Shown piece by piece: positions 1 through 5,184 of a stretch of 6,544 bases of DNA. The DNA is taken from positions 4,660 through 11,203 of the forward strand of contig JAADGY010000056.1 in the NCBI GenBank assembly GCA_013152165.1, written 5' to 3'. This DNA comes from a bacterium (GTDB lineage: Bacteria; Patescibacteriota; Microgenomatia; JAADGY01). A model generated the notes under the pieces. It saw only the letters and a program-made list of their open reading frames with translations, was not told the origin of the DNA and searched no databases. Position 1 is the stretch's first letter, and each line of letters opens with the position of its first letter. The position numbers were made by a program, and so were the translations under genes.

Positions 1-275
1 TCTTCGCATTTAACCCACACTCCCTCTTCGCTAAACATTCTCATTAATTTATACAAGCTTAAACTCTGCCAGTTATCCACCAATCGGTACCCGCCCCGCC
101 GGCCTTCCCTAGCCGTCAACAATCCTTTTTGCCTTAATCGATAAGCTGTCTTAACCACAAATCGATACGGCAGTTTCATTTCAGCAGACAGCCGTCTTAA
201 AGACACAAAGTCTTTCTGATTTTTCAGATAGTTAATTATCACCAAACTGGTTTCAACCTGTGAAGTTAGTATCAT
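1..275 (-). CDS. Rrf2-family winged-helix transcriptional regulator (N-terminal part; runs off the left edge)
   Basis: The frame opens at ATG 275 and stays open to the window edge, giving 91 residues with no stop. An in-frame TGA lies 6 nt upstream of this ATG, so no longer start exists. The protein begins MILTSQVETSLVIINYL, then reads LRRLSAEMKLPYRFV (residues 27-41), RLRQKGLL (46-53) and REGRRGGYRL (57-66). This is the Rrf2/IscR pattern: an N-terminal MxLT, a helix-turn-helix, and a wing with the hallmark GRxGGYxL. Cys90 falls about where IscR has the first of its three Fe-S cluster cysteines, but the rest of that region lies outside the window, so cluster binding cannot be judged. Rrf2 proteins often control Fe-S assembly or redox genes, and the next genes to the left may be its targets; that is inference. 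No Shine-Dalgarno sequence sits at normal spacing; a GGAG lies 18 nt upstream of the ATG. Confidence 0.88.
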   Translation of the reverse strand, partial: MILTSQVETSLVIINYLKNQKDFVSLRRLSAEMKLPYRFVVKTAYRLRQKGLLTAREGRRGGYRLVDNWQSLSLYKLMRMFSEEGVWVKCE

Positions 276-292
276 ATATCAACAAACTATAA

Positions 293-315
293 ACTCCTAC
301 CAATTCAGTAGTATT
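293..315. promoter_or_regulatory. Candidate autoregulatory operator: imperfect inverted repeat at the Rrf2 promoter
   Basis: On the minus strand the arms AATACTAC and GTAGGAGT are separated by 7 nt and are inverted repeats with 6 of 8 positions matching. The left arm overlaps the -10 element and the right arm lies just past the predicted transcription start. Rrf2-family regulators commonly bind imperfect dyads of about this size over their own promoters, so this is a plausible self-repression site. It could be chance: the match is imperfect and there is only one copy. Confidence 0.35.
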
Positions 316-321
316 TTAACA
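313..321 (-). promoter_or_regulatory. Extended -10 promoter for the Rrf2-family gene
   Basis: Read on the minus strand, 321 to 313 is TGTTAAAAT, an extended -10 element (TGn followed by TAAAAT). Transcription would start near 305-307, leaving a 5' leader of about 30 nt before ATG 275. No clear -35 hexamer lies 16-18 bp upstream, which is tolerated in extended -10 promoters. The call rests on motif match and position alone. Confidence 0.45.
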
Positions 322-461
322 CAAAATCAGCAAATATCACTCGCCATCTGTGCCGAATCTATCACGCTCTAATCACCCAACACTCCCCATCAAATCTAAA
401 ATATTTTCCTATAACCCAAAATTTCCATTCCTGTTACTCCCAAGGTCGCTACTAAGGTTCT

Positions 462-511
462 AAGGTTGTCAGAGATGCCAACCTCGGAGGTTGGAAATGT
501 CTGACAACCTT
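462..511. repeat. Two-tier palindrome (REP-like hairpin)
   Basis: The outer arms AAGGTTGTCAGA (462-473) and TCTGACAACCTT (500-511) are perfect 12-bp inverted repeats. Inside them CCAACCT (478-484) and AGGTTGG (488-494) form a 7-bp hairpin with loop CGG. Unpaired GATG and AAATG form an internal bulge. There is no T-run on either side to suggest a terminator and no gene end nearby. The stepped imperfect stem resembles REP or mini-element repeats, but no second copy occurs in this window. Confidence 0.8.
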
Positions 512-579
512 GGTAAAGTCGCTACCACCTTCTCTTATCGTCTAGTTCATTTTCACCCATCTTCCGTTCCCAAAACCTC

Positions 580-593
580 GGGTTGTGCAACCC
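580..593. repeat. Short GC palindrome
   Basis: GGGTTG (580-585) and CAACCC (588-593) are perfect 6-bp inverted repeats around TG. It is weak alone, but it sits in the series of palindromes between 462 and 953. Confidence 0.5.
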
Positions 594-624
594 CCCGCTC
601 CACTTAAGAAAGTGTGATTTATGT

Positions 625-639
625 ACACTCCCGGAGTGT
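625..639. repeat. Hairpin ACACTCC/GGAGTGT followed by a T-rich stretch
   Basis: ACACTCC (625-631) and GGAGTGT (633-639) are perfect inverted repeats around a single C. On the plus strand TTTCTTTT follows closely, so the layout resembles a weak intrinsic terminator. No plus-strand gene lies upstream within the window, so I treat it mainly as one of the local palindromes. Confidence 0.5.
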
Positions 640-670
640 TTCTTTTAGAATAGCTGCCCTCTCCCACTCA

Positions 671-706
671 CGATCCTGGATCGTCACGGGTGACGATCCA
701 GGATCG
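671..706. repeat. Perfect 17-bp inverted repeat with nested palindromes
   Basis: CGATCCTGGATCGTCAC (671-687) and its exact reverse complement (690-706) are separated by GG. Each arm also contains its own 6-bp inverted repeat, CGATCC-N-GGATCG, so a single long hairpin or two smaller hairpins can form. No transcript end is evident here, so a terminator role is not supported. The mobile or structural repeat interpretation is inference. Confidence 0.8.
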
Positions 707-753
707 AAAATCTGGAAAGATTACCCTTTTTTTTCATTCCCGGAATTGGAATT

Positions 754-779
754 TTGCCCAGCATGCCAATGCTGGGCAA
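754..779. repeat. Perfect 11-bp hairpin
   Basis: TTGCCCAGCAT (754-764) and ATGCTGGGCAA (769-779) are exact inverted repeats with a GCCA loop. No T-run follows on either strand. It is part of the palindrome cluster. Confidence 0.75.
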
Positions 780-791
780 CCCCGTACCGTC

Positions 792-809
792 TCCGACGCC
801 AGGGTCGGA
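792..809. repeat. Short 6-bp hairpin
   Basis: TCCGAC (792-797) and GTCGGA (804-809) are inverted repeats with a 6-nt loop. It lies 12 nt after the preceding hairpin. It is modest alone and noted because it continues the cluster. Confidence 0.45.
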
Positions 810-847
810 ATCTGGTTCAGGGTAAGTTTTGAGATTTAAGATGTAGA

Positions 848-894
848 TTTGACATTTGACATTTTTTCATCTTATTACTTTTAACTTTTAACTT
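848..894. repeat. AT-rich heptamer-period tract, left copy
   Basis: TTTGACA occurs twice in tandem (848-861). ACTTTTA occurs twice in tandem followed by ACTT (877-894). Both arrays have a 7-bp period. The stretch 861-880 recurs at 1052-1071 with one mismatch. The tract runs directly into the GC palindrome at 895. Confidence 0.65.
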
Positions 895-928
895 GCCCGC
901 CTTTAACTCGCGTCGACGCGAGGCGGGC
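895..928. repeat. GC-rich nested palindrome, copy A
   Basis: GCCCGC (895-900) pairs with GCGGGC (923-928), and between them CTCGCGTCGACGCGAG (907-922) is a perfect 16-bp palindrome. The spacer TTTAA makes the structure asymmetric. A near-identical element lies at 2312-2345 in the same orientation; the copies differ at few positions. Being present twice marks it as a dispersed repeat and not a gene-specific terminator. Confidence 0.82.
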
Positions 929-934
929 CCGCGT

Positions 935-953
935 CGCCTCGCGAAGCGAGGCG
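935..953. repeat. Hairpin CGCCTCGC-GAA-GCGAGGCG
   Basis: This is a perfect 8-bp inverted repeat with a 3-nt loop, immediately right of palindrome copy A. The left arm (935-942) could instead pair with GCGAGGCG at 918-925 inside copy A, so two alternative folds compete. Confidence 0.7.
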
Positions 954-956
954 AGG

Positions 957-989
957 TCATTGAAAATTGGAATTTTTCACCGCAGGTGG
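957..989 (+). repeat. 33-bp direct repeat, copy A
   Basis: The segment begins TCATTGAAAATTGG and ends CACCGCAGGTGG. It matches 2449-2481 at 32 of 33 positions in the same orientation. The final part contains a small inverted repeat, CACC-GCA-GGTG. Copy A lies just right of the GC hairpins; copy B abuts the dnaJ stop codon. Confidence 0.82.
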
Positions 990-993
990 ATAG

Positions 994-1071
994 TTTAGAA
1001 TTTAGTGTTTAGAATTTAGTGTTTATTTGGAGCTTCGAATTTAGAATTTAGATTTTTTTATCTTATTACTT
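994..1071. repeat. AT-rich heptamer-period tract, right part
   Basis: TTTAGAA and TTTAGTG alternate, making a 14-bp unit present twice (994-1021) and continuing with TTTA. AATTTAG occurs twice in tandem at 1038-1051. The segment 1052-1071 repeats 861-880 with one mismatch. The period is 7 bp, or 14 bp for the composite unit. No coding or promoter function is evident. Confidence 0.65.
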
Positions 1072-1089
1072 ATTAGTTATTTTCAACTT

Positions 1090-1118
1090 TTCACCCCGGT
1101 TCCCCTTCTTGTTATAAT
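1090..1118 (+). promoter_or_regulatory. Extended -10 promoter of the lipoprotein gene
   Basis: TGTTATAAT (1110-1118) is a perfect extended -10 element, and TTCACC (1090-1095) lies 17 bp upstream of its hexamer as a weak -35 (4 of 6 matches to TTGACA). The hexamer is 1113-1118. Seven bases later is ATG 1126, exactly where transcription should start. The first ATG (1117) overlaps the hexamer and would lie upstream of the transcription start. Confidence 0.7.
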
Positions 1119-1125
1119 GAAGGTG

Positions 1126-2073
1126 ATGAAAACAAAACTTACATACATCTTTACTATCATCACTGCCGGCTTCCTGCTTGGCGGCTGCACCTTGCCTTTT
1201 ATCAACAAAACCTCCAGCCTCCAAGTTCTATCATCCCCCAGAGCCACCGTCATGTTGAACGATAAAATCGTCGGTGAGACTCCCTACTTTAACGCTAAAA
1301 TCAAAGCCGGCCAGTACAGCCTAAAGCTTATCCCCATCGGCCAACTGGACAATATCCTGCCTTATGAAACCAAGCTGGAGCTTAAAAAAGACCTTAAAAC
1401 CGCTGTTAATTGGAACTTTAGATCCACCGAGGCCTCATCCAGCGGCTACATAATGACCCAAGAGCCGGTATCCGACAAAAAGAACGCCGTCTTAATGGTC
1501 GTTTCCGACCCATCCGGCGCTACCGTCAAACTTGATGGACAAATCGTCGGCACCACTCCTTTCCAAAAAGGCGGGTTAACCCCCAAACAATACAAAATCG
1601 AAATCTCATCTCCCGGCTACATTACCGAGGAGATCACCGCCAACGTCGAAGCCGGCTACAAACTCATCGTTAACTTCAAACTCGGCCAGGGCACATCAGC
1701 TACTCTTGAAGACATCACCTCGCCCGAAGCTTCCCCTTCCCCCACTCCAACCCCTAAAAAGGTCATCAAGGTTAAAAAAACTCCCACCGGCTGGTTGCGA
1801 GTCAGGTCTAAACCCGGCCTAACCGGCAAAGAACTGGCCAAGGTCAACCCCGGCGATCAGTTCGAGGTTTTAGACGAACAAAAGGGCTGGTATCAAATCG
1901 AGTATGAAAAAGACAAAAAGGGCTGGGTCTCCGGCACTTACGTAACCGTTGTCAAGGGCGAAACTGACGAAAAAACCACTCCCACCCCCGCTCCTAAAGC
2001 TAAAAACACCCCAACAGCTAAACCAACCAAATCGCCAACCACAACCCCAGAAGCCACCCCCACTAGCCAATAA
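1126..2073 (+). CDS. Surface lipoprotein with two PEGA domains and a C-terminal bacterial SH3 domain
   Basis: From ATG 1126 the product has 315 residues; an in-frame ATG at 1117 would add three (MKV). I chose 1126 because a perfect TGTTATAAT overlaps the upstream ATG and predicts transcription starting at 1126. The N terminus is a signal peptide with a lipobox (LLGGC), Cys21 being the predicted lipidated residue, so the protein should be membrane-anchored on the outside. Residues about 32-72 (SPRATVMLNDKIVGETP) and about 120-187 (SDPSGATVKLDGQIVGTTP) are PEGA-type beta domains. A Pro/Thr/Ser linker (199-210) leads to an SH3b domain at about 219-276 (GWLRVRSKPG, then GWYQIEY, then KGWVSGTYV). 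A low-complexity Pro/Thr/Lys tail (277-315) ends the chain. PEGA domains occur in surface proteins and SH3b domains often bind cell wall or peptides; a cell-envelope role is likely, the ligand is unknown. It stands alone and converges on the chaperone operon. Confidence 0.9.
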   Translation: MKTKLTYIFTIITAGFLLGGCTLPFINKTSSLQVLSSPRATVMLNDKIVGETPYFNAKIKAGQYSLKLIPIGQLDNILPYETKLELKKDLKTAVNWNFRSTEASSSGYIMTQEPVSDKKNAVLMVVSDPSGATVKLDGQIVGTTPFQKGGLTPKQYKIEISSPGYITEEITANVEAGYKLIVNFKLGQGTSATLEDITSPEASPSPTPTPKKVIKVKKTPTGWLRVRSKPGLTGKELAKVNPGDQFEVLDEQKGWYQIEYEKDKKGWVSGTYVTVVKGETDEKTTPTPAPKAKNTPTAKPTKSPTTTPEATPTSQ

Positions 2074-2311
2074 ACCCCTCACTTTCTTTTAACTCTTAAG
2101 TGTTTTCTCCCTTTCACTCTCGTTTAAACCATGCCCTTACCTACTTTCAGATCCCGGATCTAATTCTTCAAAAAGATCCTAAATCTTAAAAGAAGCCCAC
2201 ACCCTTAACCCCGGGGGAAGCCCTCCGGACATTAGGATTTACTTAAGAAAGGGAAAGAGTTATCCTTTAGTGATTAAATATAAATCGTATCTTAAATAAT
2301 TTTTTTGAACT
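2074..2311. other. Intergenic region after the lipoprotein gene, left part
   Basis: No gene is supported here. CACTT (2080-2084) and AAGTG (2098-2102) followed by TTTT could be a weak terminator for the lipoprotein gene, but the stem is only 5 bp with a 13-nt loop. GATCCCGGATC (2150-2160) is a small palindrome. ACTTAAGAAAG at 2241-2251 also occurs at 602-612. Otherwise I see nothing. Confidence 0.5.
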
Positions 2312-2345
2312 GCCCGTCTTAAACTCGCGTCAACGCGAGGCGGGT
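2312..2345. repeat. GC-rich nested palindrome, copy B
   Basis: This is the second copy of the element at 895-928: GCCCGT at the left, the inner CTCGCG-TCAA-CGCGAG, then GCGGGT at the right. The changes break perfect outer symmetry at the ends, though the inner 6-bp arms are intact. It lies in the same orientation as copy A, on the other side of the lipoprotein gene. On neither strand is it followed directly by a T-run, so it is not a clear terminator for either converging transcript. Confidence 0.8.
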
Positions 2346-2377
2346 CACTTTGAACTTTGCACTTTGAACTTTTAACT
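2346..2377. repeat. Heptamer-period tract CACTTTG/AACTTTG
   Basis: Units CACTTTG and AACTTTG alternate (2346-2373), giving a 14-bp composite present twice with one end mismatch, then AACT. It follows immediately after GC palindrome copy B. It has the same 7-bp period as the tracts at 848-894 and 994-1051, but a different sequence. Confidence 0.65.
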
Positions 2378-2410
2378 ATTCTAGCAGCCCCCAGGGTTTT
2401 TTGGGTCAGG

Positions 2411-2462
2411 TTTGAAAATTGGATAATTGGAATTTCATTGAAAATTGGTCATTGAAAATTGG
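2411..2462. repeat. Heptamer-period tract TCATTGA/AAATTGG
   Basis: The 14-bp unit TCATTGAAAATTGG occurs twice in exact tandem (2435-2448 and 2449-2462), preceded by degenerate AATTGG units from 2411. The second unit is also the first 14 bp of the 33-bp repeat copy B. Confidence 0.65.
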
Positions 2463-2481
2463 ATTTTTTCACCGCAGGTGG
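2449..2481 (+). repeat. 33-bp direct repeat, copy B, abutting the dnaJ stop codon
   Basis: It is identical to 957-989 except for one A/T difference. Its last base (2481) is next to the dnaJ stop codon (2484-2482 on the minus strand), so the chaperone operon transcript would read straight into it. Its CACC-GCA-GGTG dyad is too short to be a convincing terminator. Confidence 0.82.
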
Positions 2482-3288
2482 CTATATTCCTTCCTTCCTT
2501 AGCTCCTCGAATAATTTCTTTTGCTTCCTACTTAGTTTTTCCGGCATATCAATCTGAAACTCAACATACATATCACCCCTTACCTGGGGCCTATCTAAAT
2601 AGGGCAAACCATAGCCTCTTAGCCTCACCATTCCGCCCGGCTTGGCCCCAGCCGGCACCTTTATCTTCACCTTTTTATCCTCCAATGTCTCAACCTCGAT
2701 CTGACCGCCCAGCACCATCATCGTCAACGGCAATTTAACCGTCTGAACAACATCAGCTCCCCTTCTAACAAATCGTTTATCCGGCATCACTTCTATCTCC
2801 AGCATAAAATCATCAAACCTAAACCGCATGCCGTCCTCCACTCCCGGCGGAATCCTAACTCGGCGCCTCTTGCCGCCAACCGCTATCTCTCTTTCCGTTC
2901 CTTGTAAAACCTCTTTTAAGCTTACTTTGGCAAAAGCTCTCGGCACTCTTTTGGTCTGCCCAAACGGCGACCTAAACCCAAAAAACTGCTCAAATATCTC
3001 AAACGGGTCGCCAACGTCAAAATCAAAATTAAAGCCGCCGGCTCCAAAGTCGCCAAACCCCCCAGCGGAGCCGGCATGCCCAAAGGCATCATATCTTTTT
3101 CGTTTCTCGGGATCGGATAATATTTCATAAGCCGCCGTGATTTTTTTGAACATCTCTTTGGCCTCTGGCGATTTATTCTTGTCCGGATGATACTTTAAAG
3201 CCAGCCTTCGATAAGCCTTTTTTATCTCAGCCGACGAGGCATCACGCCCCACCCCCAGCACCTGGTAGGGGTCCTCTGTAAAAGCCAT
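2482..3288 (-). CDS. dnaJ: DnaJ-type Hsp40 co-chaperone without the zinc-finger domain
   Basis: The 268-residue protein is a J-domain co-chaperone that delivers unfolded clients to DnaK and stimulates its ATPase. The J domain spans about residues 5-69 with the essential HPD at 34-36. A Gly/Phe-rich region follows (about 70-113, including DPFEIFEQFFGF). C-terminal substrate-binding beta domains cover about 116-250, with PPGVEDGMRFRF (147-158) and VPAGAKPGGMVRLRG (211-225). No CxxCxGxG zinc-finger repeats are present and I see no cysteine in the protein, so by architecture it is class II (CbpA-like). It takes the operon place of class I DnaJ and is about 100 residues shorter than typical DnaJ. 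The first C-terminal subdomain looks shortened, because the strand after RFDD (157-160) lacks the usual G-rich spacer. ATG 3288 lies 3 nt after the dnaK stop; with only a weak AAGG upstream, translation is probably coupled to dnaK. The symbol follows operon position; cbpA-like would be equally fair. Confidence 0.93.
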   Translation of the reverse strand: MAFTEDPYQVLGVGRDASSAEIKKAYRRLALKYHPDKNKSPEAKEMFKKITAAYEILSDPEKRKRYDAFGHAGSAGGFGDFGAGGFNFDFDVGDPFEIFEQFFGFRSPFGQTKRVPRAFAKVSLKEVLQGTEREIAVGGKRRRVRIPPGVEDGMRFRFDDFMLEIEVMPDKRFVRRGADVVQTVKLPLTMMVLGGQIEVETLEDKKVKIKVPAGAKPGGMVRLRGYGLPYLDRPQVRGDMYVEFQIDMPEKLSRKQKKLFEELRKEGI

Positions 3289-3291
3289 AAA

Positions 3292-5184
3292 CTATTTGCC
3301 TTCATCTTTCTCTTCTATAACCTCCGCTTCAGGAGCCTGCTTCTTGTCGTCACCGGCACCCGCCTTGCCGGTTTTTGACTGGTCCGTTTTATACAGCTCC
3401 TGGGCATACTTTCTCACCACCTCGTTTAATGCCTCGTATGCTTTATCCAACTCTTCTTTTCCAGCTTTTTCATCATCCCGCACTTTTTTAGCCTCATTAA
3501 GCTTCTCGTCCAGCTCCTTTTTTATCTCTGCGGATAATTTATCCTTAACATCTTTGTAGGTTTTTTCCAACCCAAAAATCAAACCATCCAGTTTGTTCCT
3601 GGCCTCAACCTTTTCTTTGATTTTCTTGTCTTCTTCGGCGTGCTTTTCGGCCTCCGCCTGCATCCTTTTGACCTCCTCCTCGCTTAAACCTGTCGCCCCC
3701 TGGATTACAATGTTCTGGCTTTTGCCGGTCGCCTTGTCTTTGGCTGAGACCTTCAAAATCCCATCCGCATCTATCTCAAACGTCACCTCGATTTGAGGCA
3801 CGCCTCTGGGCGCCGGCGGAATGCCGTCTAAAATAAACCGCCCCAACGATTTATTGTCTTTGGCCAAAGGCCTTTCTCCTTGCAAAACATGAATCTCGAC
3901 CTGGGTTTGGTTATCCCCTGCCGTTGTAAACACCTGGCTTTTTTCTGTTGGAATCGTTGTGTTTCTTTCAATAACCGGCGTCATCACTCCGCCCAATGTT
4001 TCAATCCCCAAAGTCAGCGGCGTCACGTCCAGCAACACCACATCCTTTACCTCGCCGGTTAAAATCCCAGCCTGTATCGCCGCTCCCACCGCCACCACTT
4101 CATCGGGGTTGATTCCTTTATGGGGCTCTCTGCCAAAAAACTCCTTTACTTTTTCTTGAATCTTGGGCATCCTAGTCATGCCGCCGACCAAAACTACCTC
4201 ATCAACATCAGAAGCTGTTATCTTGGCATCCTTTAAAGCTTGCTCGACCGGCTTAAACGTTCTATCTATCAACTCTTGGACTAAACTTTCCAACTGAGCT
4301 CGGCTTAACTTTTTAACTAAATGAAGCGGCTGTCCGGCCGTACCTTGAGTAATAAAGGGCAGGTTAATCTCGGTTTCCATCGCCGACGACAACTCGATCT
4401 TGGCCTTCTCGGCCGCCTCTTTCAACCTCTGCATCGCCTGGGCATCCTGGCTTAAATCAACCCCGAACTCCTTTTTAAACTCCTCAACCAACCAATTAAT
4501 GATCTGCTCATCAAAGTCATCACCGCCCAAATAAGTATCGCCGCTTGTTGCTTTTACCTCAAACACACCTTCTCCCAACTCTAAAATCGAGATATCAAAC
4601 GTCCCGCCTCCTAAATCATAGACCGCGATGGTGTGGGGCTTGCCTTTATCCAACCCATAGGCCAACGAAGCCGCCGTCGGCTCGTTTAAAATTCGCCGCA
4701 CCTTCAAACCGGCGATCTTGCCCGCTTCCTTAGTCGCCTGCCTTTGGGCATCGTCAAAATAGGCCGGCACCGTGATAACCGCCTCCTCTACCTTCTCACC
4801 TAAATGCTCCTCGGCGTCCTTTTTTAACTTCATCAGAATCCTAGCCGACACTTCCTGGGGTGTGTAGACTTTGCCGTCAACCTCAACGCAAGCTAATCCG
4901 CCCTTGCCCTCCACCACTTTATATCCAACCTTGGCTTTAATCTTTTTTACCTCTGGATCAGAATATCTTCGCCCCATCAATCTCTTTATCGAATAAATTG
5001 TTTGTTCAGGTTTTAATACCAACTGCCTTTTAGCTACATCGCCCACCTTGCCGTCAACCATGTCAACTACCGACGGAACTACATTTCGTCCTTCACTGGA
5101 AAGAATCACCTTTGCCTTTCCGCCTTCCATCACCGCTACACATGAATTTGTCGTTCCTAAATCAATGCCGATTATTCTACCCAT
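3292..5184 (-). CDS. dnaK: Chaperone protein DnaK (Hsp70)
   Basis: This is a full-length 630-residue Hsp70, an ATP-driven chaperone that binds and releases unfolded segments. The nucleotide-binding domain (about 1-380) shows IDLGTTNS (7-14), Lys67 in SIKRLMGR, DLGGGTFD (190-197, with the regulatory Thr195) and VLVGGMTRMP (331-340). The linker VVLLDVTP (382-389) leads to the beta substrate-binding domain (about 390-500) and the helical lid (about 500-600). A charged tail ends EEKDEGK, near the usual EEVD-like end of bacterial DnaK. The stretch at about 72-105 matches the long form with the insert found in E. coli DnaK, which is absent from Firmicute-type proteins. I chose ATG 5184 because AGGAGG (5196-5191) is 6 nt upstream. 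An in-frame TTG at 5190 directly touches the AGGAGG and is too close to use. The start overlaps the end of grpE by 8 nt (ATGGGTAG), implying translational coupling. Confidence 0.98.
   Translation of the reverse strand: MGRIIGIDLGTTNSCVAVMEGGKAKVILSSEGRNVVPSVVDMVDGKVGDVAKRQLVLKPEQTIYSIKRLMGRRYSDPEVKKIKAKVGYKVVEGKGGLACVEVDGKVYTPQEVSARILMKLKKDAEEHLGEKVEEAVITVPAYFDDAQRQATKEAGKIAGLKVRRILNEPTAASLAYGLDKGKPHTIAVYDLGGGTFDISILELGEGVFEVKATSGDTYLGGDDFDEQIINWLVEEFKKEFGVDLSQDAQAMQRLKEAAEKAKIELSSAMETEINLPFITQGTAGQPLHLVKKLSRAQLESLVQELIDRTFKPVEQALKDAKITASDVDEVVLVGGMTRMPKIQEKVKEFFGREPHKGINPDEVVAVGAAIQAGILTGEVKDVVLLDVTPLTLGIETLGGVMTPVIERNTTIPTEKSQVFTTAGDNQTQVEIHVLQGERPLAKDNKSLGRFILDGIPPAPRGVPQIEVTFEIDADGILKVSAKDKATGKSQNIVIQGATGLSEEEVKRMQAEAEKHAEEDKKIKEKVEARNKLDGLIFGLEKTYKDVKDKLSAEIKKELDEKLNEAKKVRDDEKAGKEELDKAYEALNEVVRKYAQELYKTDQSKTGKAGAGDDKKQAPEAEVIEEKDEGK

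Larger units (their letters stand above)
276..1089. other. Long intergenic region, rich in repeats, no supported gene
   Basis: This space lies between two divergent genes. I see no protein-coding signature in it: the short open frames run through palindromes, have no ribosome binding site, and match no family I recognise. From 322 to about 460 I see nothing beyond unstructured, C-rich, G-poor sequence on the plus strand. From 462 onward it holds a string of GC-rich hairpins and AT-rich heptamer-period tracts, listed separately. No tRNA-like cloverleaf was recognised. Confidence 0.6.

Noticed and set aside
625..646. Functional intrinsic terminator on the plus strand
   Set aside because: The hairpin plus T-rich tail has the right look, but there is no gene on the plus strand upstream in the window. 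It is kept as a palindrome in the cluster.
614..832. A 72-codon open frame on the plus strand
   Set aside because: It runs straight through three palindromes, has no ribosome binding site, and the translation has no recognisable family features. Low stop density in GC-rich palindromes explains it.
848..1071. CRISPR array
   Set aside because: The repeat units are 7-14 bp, AT-rich and directly adjacent, with no regular spacers and no cas gene nearby.
2386..2412. CCCCCAGGG followed by TTTTTT as an intrinsic terminator for the lipoprotein gene
   Set aside because: The only stem available is 3 bp, too weak for a terminator, and it lies more than 300 bp past the stop codon.
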